The position numbers and the translations under genes are program-made. From the NCBI GenBank assembly GCA_027070385.1, contig JALXDW010000140.1:1-23857 (forward strand): DNA of 23,857 bases, read 5' to 3'. Shown here piece by piece: positions 1 to 8,163 of this stretch. This DNA comes from Chromatiales bacterium. Lineage in GTDB: Bacteria > Pseudomonadota > Gammaproteobacteria > UBA6429 > Thiohalophilaceae. A model generated the notes under the pieces. That model searched no databases and had not been told where the DNA came from. It saw only the letters and a program-made list of their open reading frames with translations. Numbering within the stretch: the stretch's first letter is position 1; the number at the start of each line of letters is the position of its first letter.

Positions 1-497
1 CCCTCGATGATGCCGGTATTGAGGTGGCCGTGGTACCGGGCGTGTCTTCGGCCATGGCTTCTGCTGCGGCAGGAATAGAAAGTTTAACCCTCCCGGAAGT
101 AACCCAAACGGTAATTCTTACCCGTGTGGAAGGCCGCACCCCCATGCCACAAGGTGAGTCCCTTGCGGAATTAGCTGCACACCACTGTACCTTATGTATT
201 TTTTTATCCATTACCCTGGTAAAAAAAATACAACAGGATTTATTGGCTGCGGGTTGGTCCGAAGACTCGCCTGTTCTGGTGGTACAAAAAGCCAGTTGGC
301 CGGGGGAAGAAAAAATAATTCGTGGTACGCTCACTAACATTCGAGACAAATGTATTGCAGAAAAAGTAACAAGCCAGGCCATGATTATTGCCAGCCCAAC
401 GATTGGTGCCCGGCAGTGGTCAGAAATTAAAAAATCAAAATTGTATGATGCCGGTTTTTCGCATCGTTTTAGAAAATCAGAAAAAATAAAAGGTTAA
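1..497 (+). CDS. cobM: Precorrin-4 / cobalt-precorrin-4 C11-methyltransferase, 5'-truncated
   Basis: This is the C-terminal 164 residues of the SAM-dependent methyltransferase CobM/CbiF, which methylates C11 of (cobalt-)precorrin-4 in corrin ring synthesis. The reading frame is already open at base 3, so the start lies outside the window. Visible family marks are the VVPGVSS segment near the edge and LTLPEVTQTVILTR followed by EGRTPMP, both typical of the tetrapyrrole methylase fold. It ends two bases before cbiX, so the two are very probably co-transcribed and translationally close. The last 30 residues are Lys/Arg-rich. CobM and CbiF are homologues; the neighbours (cbiX, cbiD, cbiG) favour the cobalt-containing substrate, so cbiF would be an equally good name. 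Confidence 0.93.
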   Translation, partial: LDDAGIEVAVVPGVSSAMASAAAGIESLTLPEVTQTVILTRVEGRTPMPQGESLAELAAHHCTLCIFLSITLVKKIQQDLLAAGWSEDSPVLVVQKASWPGEEKIIRGTLTNIRDKCIAEKVTSQAMIIASPTIGARQWSEIKKSKLYDAGFSHRFRKSEKIKG

Positions 498-499
498 AA

Positions 500-1360
500 A
501 TGGCAGATACGATCTTATTAGTGGGTCATGGTTCCAGACACCCCGCGGGCAATATCGAAATAGAACAGTTCGCTAATCACTGGCGCAAACGCAACCCGCA
601 ATGGGATATTGAAGTTTGCTATATCGAATTTGCCGATGTGCTGCTCGATAGCGGTTTTGATAATGCCGCAAAAAAAGCGTCACGTGTTATTGTGGTACCG
701 TTAATTCTAAACGCCGCTGCACATGTAAAAATGGAAGTACCGGCACATTTAGCCGAAGCCCGAAAGCGCCACCCGCAAGTTGAATTTATCTACACCCCCC
801 ATCTTGGTGCAGGTGAAGGTATTTTAAAAATATTAAAACGCGAGTTACGTCAGATAATGATGCAACTGGATATGCCCGACCCTAAAACAACCGGTGTTAT
901 TTTATTAGGCCGTGGTTCGTCTGACCGCGTTGCCAATGGTGAAGTGGCCAAAATAGCACGCTGGTTATGGGAAGAACAGGATCATGAACTGGTGGATATT
1001 GCCTTTACCGGTATAACCTACCCACGGCTTGAAAACGTTGTACAGCGACAGGTTAAGCTGGGCATGACTCAAATAGCCATACAACCCTACTACCTGTTTA
1101 ACGGCACTCTTATCGAACGGATTAAACGCCAGCATCAACACTTATCACAACAATATCCACAAATACGTTTTGCCCTTGGCAATTACTTTGGTTTTGCGGA
1201 TGAAATTTATCAGTTACTCGATCAACATGTTAATGAGGCGCTGAGCGACTCAACGGAAAGTAGTATGATGGCATGCGATGGCTGTCAGTATCGGGAACTG
1301 GCTGAACAACACGGTCATGGCCATCACCACCACGATCATGAGCACCATCCGGAACATTAA
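500..1360 (+). CDS. cbiX: Sirohydrochlorin cobaltochelatase CbiX, long two-domain form with Fe-S-type motif and His-rich tail
   Basis: CbiX inserts Co2+ into sirohydrochlorin, the entry step of cobalt-early cobalamin synthesis. At 286 residues it is the long form with two chelatase-like halves. The first half has HGSR (His10) and AAAHVKMEVP (His75), the usual metal-handling histidines; in the second half the matching position reads GRGSSD. Near the C-terminus is MACDGC (about residues 257-262), an MxCxxC motif, followed by a tail with ten histidines in the last 16 residues. Known biology: Bacillus megaterium CbiX carries an Fe-S centre at an MxCxxC motif plus a His-rich segment, and this protein has the same layout. 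The tail may store or deliver cobalt (inference). It starts 2 bases after cobM, and a 35-base gap separates it from cbiC. Confidence 0.93.
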   Translation: MADTILLVGHGSRHPAGNIEIEQFANHWRKRNPQWDIEVCYIEFADVLLDSGFDNAAKKASRVIVVPLILNAAAHVKMEVPAHLAEARKRHPQVEFIYTPHLGAGEGILKILKRELRQIMMQLDMPDPKTTGVILLGRGSSDRVANGEVAKIARWLWEEQDHELVDIAFTGITYPRLENVVQRQVKLGMTQIAIQPYYLFNGTLIERIKRQHQHLSQQYPQIRFALGNYFGFADEIYQLLDQHVNEALSDSTESSMMACDGCQYRELAEQHGHGHHHHDHEHHPEH

Positions 1361-1395
1361 TTAAATACCAGAATGCGAATTCTCAGGACACCACT

Positions 1396-2061
1396 ATGAG
1401 CAATGTAATTACCGAACAACTTACCCAGGCCGGACAACAAATTGAACATGATTCATTTGCGATCGTTGATCGTGAAGCGGGGCCCCATCAATATCCGGAT
1501 GAGCAATGGCAAGTGGTGCGTCGCATGATTCATGCCACCGCTGATTTTGAATTTAACGGTTTAACCCGCTTTCATGATAATGCCATTTCAGCAGCATTGA
1601 ATGCGATTAATAACGGCGCAGCCATTATTGCTGATGTTGAAATGATCTGTGTGGGTTTATCACAACCGCGCCTGAAACATTTTAAGATGAGCACTCACCA
1701 TTTTATTTCAGACGATGACGTTATCGCACAGGCAAAAAAGGAAAATACAACCCGTGCTGTTCAGGCGATGCGTAAAGCACGCGATAAAAGTTTATTGAAT
1801 GGTGGCATTGTCGCCGTTGGTAATGCACCCACCGCACTACTGGAAGTAGAACGAATGATTAAAGAAGAAGGGATCAAACCTGCTATCATCATTGGTATGC
1901 CAGTTGGCTTTGTCTCTGCGGCAGAATCCAAGCAGGCTATCAGTGAACTCGATGATGTACCCTGGATAATTACCGATGGTCGTAAAGGCGGTTCCACTTT
2001 AGTGGTTTCCACTATTCATGCCTTACTGGCCATTGCCGAAGCAAAACAAAAAGCAGCATAA
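1396..2061 (+). CDS. cbiC: Precorrin-8X / cobalt-precorrin-8 methylmutase
   Basis: CbiC/CobH moves a methyl group from C11 to C12 of precorrin-8X to give (hydrogeno)cobyrinate. The 221-residue length is usual for the family. The conserved segment RMIHATADFEF carries the probable catalytic His46, and the C-terminal half contains GNAPTALLEV and GMPVGFVSAAESK, both typical. The ATG at 1396 is chosen because AGGA at 1385-1388 gives a well-spaced ribosome binding site and because the N-terminus then aligns with the family. It lies between cbiX and cbiD in a co-directional run, 11 bases before cbiD. The enzyme is not O2-dependent, so on its own it does not distinguish the aerobic from the anaerobic route; cobH is the synonym. 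Confidence 0.94.
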   Translation: MSNVITEQLTQAGQQIEHDSFAIVDREAGPHQYPDEQWQVVRRMIHATADFEFNGLTRFHDNAISAALNAINNGAAIIADVEMICVGLSQPRLKHFKMSTHHFISDDDVIAQAKKENTTRAVQAMRKARDKSLLNGGIVAVGNAPTALLEVERMIKEEGIKPAIIIGMPVGFVSAAESKQAISELDDVPWIITDGRKGGSTLVVSTIHALLAIAEAKQKAA

Positions 2062-2072
2062 CGTTTAGCAAC

Positions 2073-3179
2073 ATGATGCAAAAAAAGAAAAAAGGCACAC
2101 GTAAAGGCTTTACCACCGGAGCCTGTTCTGCTGCCGCGGCACGTGCAGCAACATTGGGTTTGGTTCAGGATAAAATTCCGGAACAAGTCGAGTCATTGTT
2201 ACCCAATGGCGAACGTGTTGTTTTTTCTGTCAACGATCCGCAACTTGATGCACAACATGCTCATGCCGTGGTAATAAAAGATGCCGGGGACGATCCGGAC
2301 TGCACCGATAAGGCACCCTTAACGGCCGATGTTCGTATTGTTGATAATGCAACTGGTCAGGTCATACTCAAAGGTGGTGAAGGTGTTGGGGTTATCACTC
2401 AACGGGGTTTAGGCCTTGAAGTCGGTGGCCCGGCGATTAACCCCGTACCGCGTAAAAACATCGAGGACAATGTACGTGAAGTCGCTTCGGACTTGTTAAA
2501 AGAAAAAGGTCTGGAAGTCACTATCTCGGTACCCGGTGGCGAGAAGATGTCGAAGAAAACCTTAAACTATCGCCTTGGTATTATGGATGGCATTTCAATT
2601 TTAGGCACAACCGGCATTGTACACCCTTACTCTACAGCCGCTTTTCGTGCCAGCGTGATTCAGGGCATTGAAGTGGCCGCCAACCAGGGGCAGGACACCG
2701 TGGTACTCACCACCGGGGGTCGTACCGAAAAGTTTGTGATGCGCGAATTCCCAGAGCTGGCCTCCAGCTGTTTTGTGCAAATGGGTGACTTCTTAAAGTA
2801 TGCGCTCGATACAGTCGTAAAGGAAAACATTCAGCATGTCATTATTGGCGGCATGGTCGGCAAGCTCACTAAAATGGCACAAGGTGAAACCATTACCCAT
2901 GCAGGGCGTAATGCCGTTAACACCGCCTTGCTGGCAGAACTTGCTGCCAATATCGGTGTAGATGAAAGCGTGTGTGCCGATATACGCGCAGCGGAAACAG
3001 CACGCTATGCCAGCGAACGAATGGAAGAACTGAATCTTATTAATGAGTTTCATCAGGCACTCTGCGAAAAAGTCATTCAAACATTACGTGAACGCTACCC
3101 GAGCCAATTTACCTTACAGGTACTGGTGTGTGACTTTGAAGGCAACAAACTGGCCGAAGCATCGGATGACTTATCATGA
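2073..3179 (+). CDS. cbiD: Cobalt-precorrin-5B C1-methyltransferase
   Basis: CbiD methylates C1 of cobalt-precorrin-5B and is a marker of the oxygen-independent pathway. The 368 residues match the family. The N-terminal signature KGFTTGACSAAAA is present, followed by PNGERV, the DAGDDPDCTDKA segment and a Gly-rich GGEGVGVITQRGLGLEVG stretch; TTGGRTEKF and GGMVGKLTKMAQG occur later. Two ATG codons are adjacent (2073 and 2076) with no clear Shine-Dalgarno, so the exact start is uncertain by one codon. The stop overlaps the next start as ATGA (3176-3179), which indicates translational coupling with cbiET. Confidence 0.95.
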   Translation: MMQKKKKGTRKGFTTGACSAAAARAATLGLVQDKIPEQVESLLPNGERVVFSVNDPQLDAQHAHAVVIKDAGDDPDCTDKAPLTADVRIVDNATGQVILKGGEGVGVITQRGLGLEVGGPAINPVPRKNIEDNVREVASDLLKEKGLEVTISVPGGEKMSKKTLNYRLGIMDGISILGTTGIVHPYSTAAFRASVIQGIEVAANQGQDTVVLTTGGRTEKFVMREFPELASSCFVQMGDFLKYALDTVVKENIQHVIIGGMVGKLTKMAQGETITHAGRNAVNTALLAELAANIGVDESVCADIRAAETARYASERMEELNLINEFHQALCEKVIQTLRERYPSQFTLQVLVCDFEGNKLAEASDDLS

Positions 3180-4474
3180 CAAACATCTGCCATATTATTG
3201 GTGTACTGGATAACGGGGTGGATAGCCTTACACCACAGGTATTACAACTGATTAAAAAAGCCGATGTGGTGATTGGTGCAAGCCGTACATTACAATTATT
3301 CAGTGGCCAATTCCAGGCCAATGCCATTCAGCATGATTTAACCGGCCAGATGAAAGATATTCCTGACTGGATCAAACAAGCCTTTGACAAACAACAACAG
3401 GTGGTGATGTTATCAACCGGGGACCCACTTTGTCATGGTATTGGCAAATTTCTAATCAGTAAACTGGGTCAGCAACATTGCAACATCCTTCCCAATGTTT
3501 CAACCATACAACTTGCTTGTGCGCGATTGGGTATTGCCTGGCAAGGTTTAAAAATTTGCTCGGTACACTCTCGTGATGCGGGTGAATGGCAACCCGGTGC
3601 TGATCCATCGCATGGTTTATATGCGTTATTACAAGCAATAAAAAAACATCCGGCTGTGGCAGTTTTTACCAGCCCGGAAAACTCTCCGGCTCGCATTGCA
3701 CGGATGTTACAGCTTGAAGGTTTAGAGTCTGACTATACGCTTTCAGTCGTTGAAAATATTTTACAGGACAGCGAACAGGTTTATGAAAAACTCAACGTTG
3801 CACAAACCACGCAACAAAGCTTTGCTGATTTGAATATTGTTATCATTGAACAAACTCGGGGCTCTGTCAGCGACAATTCGATATTACTGGGGCTTGAAGA
3901 CCATTATTACCACCAACGTAAACCGGAAAAGGGTTTAATCACCAAACGGGAAGTGCGTGCAGCTTCGTTAGCCGCAATGCAATTACGCCGTGACAGTATC
4001 GTTTGGGACATTGGTGCCGGTTCCGGTTCAGTGGGACTGGAAGCGGCCCGACTTTGTTGTGACGGTCATGTGTATGCGATTGAAAAAAATGAAGCCGATG
4101 TTGCCAATGCACAAAACAACAAACAGCAAATGCAAATCAGCAACTACACCTTGCTGCATAGTAAGGCGCCCGAAGGAATGCAGAACTGGATGGATCCCGA
4201 TGCGATCTTTATTGGCGGTTCCGGTGGTGAGCTGGTTGAACTGATCAAACTGTCGCTGCAACGTTTACATAACGGTGGCCAGCTAGTGATGAATTTTGTC
4301 ACACTGGAGAATATGCACAGCGCAACACAAGCATTAAAGGAACTGGGGGCTGACTGGTCGTTTATTCAGATAAATGTTTCACGCAGCCAACCCATTTTGC
4401 ATATGCACCGGCTCGCAGCAGAAAATCCGGTATGGATTGTCACGGCACAAAACAGACAGGTGGAACCACAATGA
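3176..4474 (+). CDS. cobL: Fused cobalt-precorrin-7 C5-methyltransferase / cobalt-precorrin-6B C15-methyltransferase (decarboxylating)
   Basis: This is one 432-residue polypeptide joining CbiE and CbiT. Residues about 1-215 form the CbiE-type tetrapyrrole methylase (IIGVLDNG, then STGDPLCHGIG), which methylates C5. Residues about 235-432 form the CbiT-type Rossmann methyltransferase: RKPEKGLITKREVR, the SAM loop WDIGAGSGSVGLEA, and IFIGGSGGEL. CbiT methylates C15 and decarboxylates the C12 acetate. The fusion is the CobL arrangement of aerobic organisms but is also common as CbiET in anaerobic-route clusters; given CbiD and CbiG beside it, cbiET is an equally valid name. It shares ATGA with cbiD upstream and ATGA with cbiL downstream. 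Confidence 0.95.
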   Translation: MTNICHIIGVLDNGVDSLTPQVLQLIKKADVVIGASRTLQLFSGQFQANAIQHDLTGQMKDIPDWIKQAFDKQQQVVMLSTGDPLCHGIGKFLISKLGQQHCNILPNVSTIQLACARLGIAWQGLKICSVHSRDAGEWQPGADPSHGLYALLQAIKKHPAVAVFTSPENSPARIARMLQLEGLESDYTLSVVENILQDSEQVYEKLNVAQTTQQSFADLNIVIIEQTRGSVSDNSILLGLEDHYYHQRKPEKGLITKREVRAASLAAMQLRRDSIVWDIGAGSGSVGLEAARLCCDGHVYAIEKNEADVANAQNNKQQMQISNYTLLHSKAPEGMQNWMDPDAIFIGGSGGELVELIKLSLQRLHNGGQLVMNFVTLENMHSATQALKELGADWSFIQINVSRSQPILHMHRLAAENPVWIVTAQNRQVEPQ

Positions 4475-5271
4475 AAACCAAAGGCTGTTTATACGGTGTG
4501 TCTTTAGGACCCGGCGATCCGGGTTTGATCACACGGCGTGCATGGGCATGTTTACAACGTGATGCGGTATGGACCTATCCAAAACGCAATAAAAAAAGTG
4601 ACAGCTATGCACTGGATATTGCCTTACGTGCCGGGCTCGAATTGCCTGCCGAACATCAGCCGTTAATTTTCCCGATGACGCATGATGAATCCAAACTGGC
4701 TAAACACTGGCTGGCTGCCGCACAAACCGTACTGGAATATCTGCAACAGGGTAAGGATGTGATGTTTCTGGTTGAAGGTGATGCCTCAACTTATTCAACC
4801 TTCGGCCACCTGGCACGCACTGTTCAGGGGCTGGATGAAGACATTACACTGGAGATTATTGCCGGAGTGCCTTCTTTCCATGCCGCTGCCGCTCGCATAC
4901 AAACACCACTATCTGATGTGGACGATACCATTGCCATTATTCCGGCAGGCTATGGTATTGCAATGATTGAAAAACTGCTTAATGACTTTGACACGCTGGT
5001 TTTATTAAAAGTTAAACCGCTATTAGATGACATTATTGATTTACTGGATAAAAAAAATATTTTGCCTTATGCCACTTTTATAGAAAAAGCAGGGGCCCCC
5101 GAAGAACGTGTTGTTAACAACATTGCTTCGTTAAAAGCTGAAAAGGTGAATTACCTTTCGCTATTATTAATTAAAAATCCTGACCGGATCCGCGGTGAAA
5201 TGATTCGAGGCTGCCGTAAAAAAGTCAATCACGATACCTCAACGACGAATATAAAAGAGAAAACAGCATGA
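4471..5271 (+). CDS. cbiL: Precorrin-2 / cobalt-factor II C20-methyltransferase
   Basis: CbiL/CobI methylates C20 of (cobalt-)precorrin-2. The 266-residue product has the tetrapyrrole methylase motifs GVSLGPGDPGLIT near the N-terminus, FLVEGDASTYSTF for SAM binding, and IIAGVPSFHAAAAR. An upstream in-frame ATG at 4432 would add 13 residues inside cbiET. The ATG at 4471 is preferred because it forms an ATGA overlap with the cbiET stop, has a purine-rich AGGTGGA just upstream, and puts the start directly before the conserved GVSLGPGDP. It ends in ATGA with cbiG. The last 20 residues are polar and look unstructured. Confidence 0.93.
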   Translation: MKTKGCLYGVSLGPGDPGLITRRAWACLQRDAVWTYPKRNKKSDSYALDIALRAGLELPAEHQPLIFPMTHDESKLAKHWLAAAQTVLEYLQQGKDVMFLVEGDASTYSTFGHLARTVQGLDEDITLEIIAGVPSFHAAAARIQTPLSDVDDTIAIIPAGYGIAMIEKLLNDFDTLVLLKVKPLLDDIIDLLDKKNILPYATFIEKAGAPEERVVNNIASLKAEKVNYLSLLLIKNPDRIRGEMIRGCRKKVNHDTSTTNIKEKTA

Positions 5272-6023
5272 GTGAAACAGAAAATAATGTAAGCCCGCGT
5301 ATTGCGCTGGTTGCCATTACCAAACACGGCGCCAAACAGGTCGCTCAACTGGCGGCTAAAATCCCGCAAGCTGATGTGATTGTGTCTGAAAAATTTGCCG
5401 AGTTGTTATCCGGCGTACCGAATAAAGTGAATGTATACAGTGGTGCATTACGCGCACAAATGGCGCCACTGTTTGACGATTATGATCAGATTGTTTTCTT
5501 TATTTCACTCGGTGCGGTGGTACGCCTGATTGCCTCCCACCTTAAATCAAAGGATGAAGATCCTGGCATACTGGTTGTTGATGATGCTGCACAATTTGTT
5601 ATTCCGGTTTTATCCGGCCATGTGGGTGGTGCCAATGCCTATGCTGAACAGGTTGCCAGACTATTAGGTGCTACGGCCGTGGTGACGACTGCATCGGATG
5701 TTGGTAAAACGATTCCGGTTGATATTTTAGGCCGCGAGCTTGGCTGGCAGGTTGAAGCACCCAAAATTAATATCACCCGTGTTTCAGCCCATGTTGTCAA
5801 TGAAGAACCGATTGCCTTTGTACAGGAAGCCGGCAGTAAAAACTGGTGGACACGCCCCACCCCTTTACCAAAAAATATTCATTTATTTGATTCGTTTGCC
5901 GATGTTGAACTGGAAAAATTCAAAGCCGTGTTATGGGTCACCAACAAAGAGATTGATAATAATCTGTGGCAAACATTGCATGAACAACTCGTTATTTATC
6001 GACCACCGGCAGGACAGAATTAA
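5268..6023 (+). CDS. cbiG: Cobalt-precorrin-5A hydrolase CbiG, N-terminal and middle domains only
   Basis: CbiG opens the ring-A lactone of cobalt-precorrin-5A and releases acetaldehyde, a step specific to the anaerobic route. The 251 residues hold the CbiG N-domain (VFFISLGAVVRLIA, then VLSGHVGGAN and TTASDV) and the middle region, but stop before the CbiG C-domain. The missing domain is encoded immediately after, starting in the TAATG overlap at 6021-6025. Together the two products span about 385 residues, close to a full-length CbiG. Start and stop both lie in overlaps (ATGA at 5268), so synthesis of the two halves is probably coupled and they may assemble. Confidence 0.9.
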   Translation: MSETENNVSPRIALVAITKHGAKQVAQLAAKIPQADVIVSEKFAELLSGVPNKVNVYSGALRAQMAPLFDDYDQIVFFISLGAVVRLIASHLKSKDEDPGILVVDDAAQFVIPVLSGHVGGANAYAEQVARLLGATAVVTTASDVGKTIPVDILGRELGWQVEAPKINITRVSAHVVNEEPIAFVQEAGSKNWWTRPTPLPKNIHLFDSFADVELEKFKAVLWVTNKEIDNNLWQTLHEQLVIYRPPAGQN

Positions 6024-6427
6024 TGCAGGTTGTTTTAGGTATGGGCTGTGATCGCAATACACCACTGGAAACATTGGAACAGGTGGTTAATACAAGTTTG
6101 CAACAACTCAAGCTTGATCACAGTGCCGTCAAAGCAGTGGCCACCATCGACAAAAAAAGTGACGAGGTTGCATTGTTAGCGCTGGCCAAAAAATATAACT
6201 GGCCATTACAGTTTTTTAGCGCAACACAACTGGCAACCGTTGAGGTTCCAAATCCGTCGGAAGTCGTCATGAAGTATATGGGCACCCCAGCCGTTGCCGA
6301 AGCCGCAGCACTGTTGGCCGCCAACACCGACTTAAACGATTTAATGATAGAAAAAAATAAATACCGTGGACACGATGGCAAGAATGCCACTGTCTCGGTC
6401 GTGAGGTTAAATAATGAATCAAACTAA
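6023..6427 (+). CDS. cobE: CbiG C-terminal domain / CobE-like protein
   Basis: This 134-residue protein matches the CbiG C-terminal domain, which exists alone as CobE in aerobic cobalamin producers. It opens with VLGMGCDRNTPLE, the family's signature start, and continues with ATIDKKSDEVAL, where residues for the ring substrate are usually conserved, then EVPNPSEVV and GTPAVAEAAALLAA. It is encoded one base into the stop of cbiG (TAATG), so it is effectively the second half of a split CbiG. Its end overlaps the start of cbiH by 14 bases. The role of CobE is not well defined; here a part in lactone opening together with the CbiG N-half is the simplest inference. Confidence 0.88.
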   Translation: MQVVLGMGCDRNTPLETLEQVVNTSLQQLKLDHSAVKAVATIDKKSDEVALLALAKKYNWPLQFFSATQLATVEVPNPSEVVMKYMGTPAVAEAAALLAANTDLNDLMIEKNKYRGHDGKNATVSVVRLNNESN

Positions 6428-7820
6428 CACCCAGAGTAACAACAAGACTGGAAAAATATTTTTAGTGGGCTTTGGCCCAGGTAATGCGGAAGCCATGAGC
6501 TACCGTGCCCGAGAAGCCATCGAACTGTCAGATGTTGTCATCGGTTATTCAACCTACATAAAACTGGTGAAAGATTTATTAGATGGCAAAGAAGTCGTAC
6601 GCAAAGGCATGACCGAAGAAATTGATCGCTGTATCGAAGCCTACGATCAGGCCAAACTCGGCAAAACCGTTTCACTTATTTCCTCCGGTGATATCGGTGT
6701 ATACGGTATGGCCGGGCCAACCTATGAAGTTTTATTACAATCCGGTTGGACACCTGACAGTGATATTGAAGTTGAAATTGTACCGGGTGCAACGGCATTA
6801 TCCGCCTGTGCCTCGCTGGTGGGTGCACCGTTAACCCATGACTTCTGCTCTATTTCACTATCCGATTTATTAACACCCTGGCCACGTATTGCCAACCGAA
6901 TTGATGCCGCCGGCAGAAGTGATTTTGTGGTTGCCCTGTATAATCCCAAAAGCGGTCGTCGCACTCAACAAATTGTTGAAGCACAACGTATCTTGTTACG
7001 TTACCGTAAACCGGACACGCCGGTTGCGATTGTTAAGTCTGCTTACCGCGAAGCACAGAATATACAAATGGTTCGACTCGATGAAATGAAGGACTGCAAA
7101 ATCGGTATGCTGACAACCGTATTAATCGGTAACAGTACCACCTTTATGCGCGAAGGTTTGATGATCACCCCACGTGGTTATGCCAATAAGTACGACAACA
7201 TCACCGGCGAAGCAAAACAGGGTGAAAAAGCCGGTCGTTCTTTAACGATGGGCTTAACCGGCTGGAAAGCGGTTGTACGTGAATATATGAATACCGAACC
7301 GCATCATTCATTGCGGGATATTGCACGCCATTTTGATGCACCGATGGAACAGATTATTGAAGCCATCAGCGAAGCGGATAATGATGAAGCCACGGCCGGC
7401 TACAAAGCCATTGCCATTCAGCAGGACAATATTCAAGCTGTACTTGAAGCGAGTCAGCAGTTCGGTAAATTGCGCGCTGTGATTCGAGCCGAAGGCGGTG
7501 CGGTCAGCGAGCTGATGATAAGCAGCGCAGACTTTGAACAACGCGGTGACTGGCTCAATATTGAGAATGAACACTTTCACTGCCATATCAACTGGTCACA
7601 GGTTTGCTCTGCCTGGTTTGTCCGTCATGATACAAAATTAATGGGCATACAATTTTTTAATCAACACGGTGATACTGTGTTTAACCTGTCAGTTATCAAA
7701 CGCGATGGCAGCTTCCCTGAAGAAATTATCAACGCCTATGATCAGGCATGGAATAATCTGGGTCAGAATAACCCGGGTCAAAACAATCTAAATCAACAAG
7801 CGAGTGCAGTTAATGAGTGA
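6414..7820 (+). CDS. cbiH: Precorrin-3B C17-methyltransferase (ring-contracting) fused to a HutX/ChuX-like C-terminal domain
   Basis: Residues about 13-258 are CbiH/CobJ, which methylates C17 with ring contraction: FLVGFGPGNAEAMS, ISSGDIGVYGMAG, EIVPGATALSACASLVGAPL, VVALYNPKSGRR and ITPRGY. A normal CbiH ends near residue 250, but this protein runs to 468. The extension (about 275-450) starts with a small helical part (VREYMN, then SLRDIARHFDAPMEQIIEAI) and continues into a beta-rich part with LRAVIRAEGGAVSEL, HINW, AWFVR, GIQFFNQHGDTVFNLSV. These resemble from memory the HutX/ChuX/HemS heme-utilisation fold. It is not the Fe-S extension of B. megaterium CbiH60, since only two cysteines occur in it. 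The tail is Gln/Asn-rich. It overlaps cobE by 14 and the ferredoxin gene by 8 bases. Confidence 0.92.
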   Translation: MNQTNTQSNNKTGKIFLVGFGPGNAEAMSYRAREAIELSDVVIGYSTYIKLVKDLLDGKEVVRKGMTEEIDRCIEAYDQAKLGKTVSLISSGDIGVYGMAGPTYEVLLQSGWTPDSDIEVEIVPGATALSACASLVGAPLTHDFCSISLSDLLTPWPRIANRIDAAGRSDFVVALYNPKSGRRTQQIVEAQRILLRYRKPDTPVAIVKSAYREAQNIQMVRLDEMKDCKIGMLTTVLIGNSTTFMREGLMITPRGYANKYDNITGEAKQGEKAGRSLTMGLTGWKAVVREYMNTEPHHSLRDIARHFDAPMEQIIEAISEADNDEATAGYKAIAIQQDNIQAVLEASQQFGKLRAVIRAEGGAVSELMISSADFEQRGDWLNIENEHFHCHINWSQVCSAWFVRHDTKLMGIQFFNQHGDTVFNLSVIKRDGSFPEEIINAYDQAWNNLGQNNPGQNNLNQQASAVNE

Positions 7821-8163
7821 AAAAATAGAAAAACCCAAAATGATGGATTACAAACGCCATATGCTGGTGTGTGTAGGGCCACGTTGTACTGAAGATGGCG
7901 AGTCAGAAGATCTGTTCGACTCATTAGCGGAAAAATTTAAAGCCGCCGGGATTGATAAAGGGGAACTGCGTGTCAAGCGTACTCGTACCAGCTGTTTTGC
8001 AACCTGCAAATCCGGCCCGGTCATGTGCATTCAACCGGATGGTATCTGGTATTACAATGTCACAGAAGAAAATCTGGATCGTATTATCAAGGAACATTTT
8101 GTAGAAGGTAAGCCGGTTGAAGATTTAATTTATCACCGAGGCCCTGAGTGTGCCCAGGCATAG
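7813..8163 (+). CDS. Thioredoxin-fold [2Fe-2S] ferredoxin-like protein of the cobalamin operon
   Basis: This 116-residue protein resembles the thioredoxin-like [2Fe-2S] ferredoxins (COG3411 type). Cys20 and Cys25 occur in MLVCVGPRC at the end of the first strand, and Cys61 and Cys65 in SCFATCKSGP, followed by the family's pattern of hydrophobic strand, Pro, Asp/Glu, Gly and WY (here CIQPDGIWY). Cys72 is extra. Expected role: one-electron carrier in the cytoplasm. Position between cbiH and bluB, with overlaps of 8 and 14 bases, ties it to cobalamin synthesis; it could serve cobalt reduction, a ring-contraction or lactone step, or flavin supply to BluB, but none of these is shown. A GTG at 7804 would add three residues; ATG 7813 is preferred. 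Confidence 0.85.
   Translation: MSEKIEKPKMMDYKRHMLVCVGPRCTEDGESEDLFDSLAEKFKAAGIDKGELRVKRTRTSCFATCKSGPVMCIQPDGIWYYNVTEENLDRIIKEHFVEGKPVEDLIYHRGPECAQA

Noticed and set aside
4432..4470. Upstream ATG at 4432 as the start of cbiL
   Set aside because: It would extend 43 bases into cbiET with non-conserved residues; the ATG at 4471 gives the usual ATGA overlap and the family N-terminus.
7759..7795. GQNN-type tandem repeat at the end of cbiH
   Set aside because: Only two imperfect copies; it looks like a simple polar tail rather than a functional repeat.
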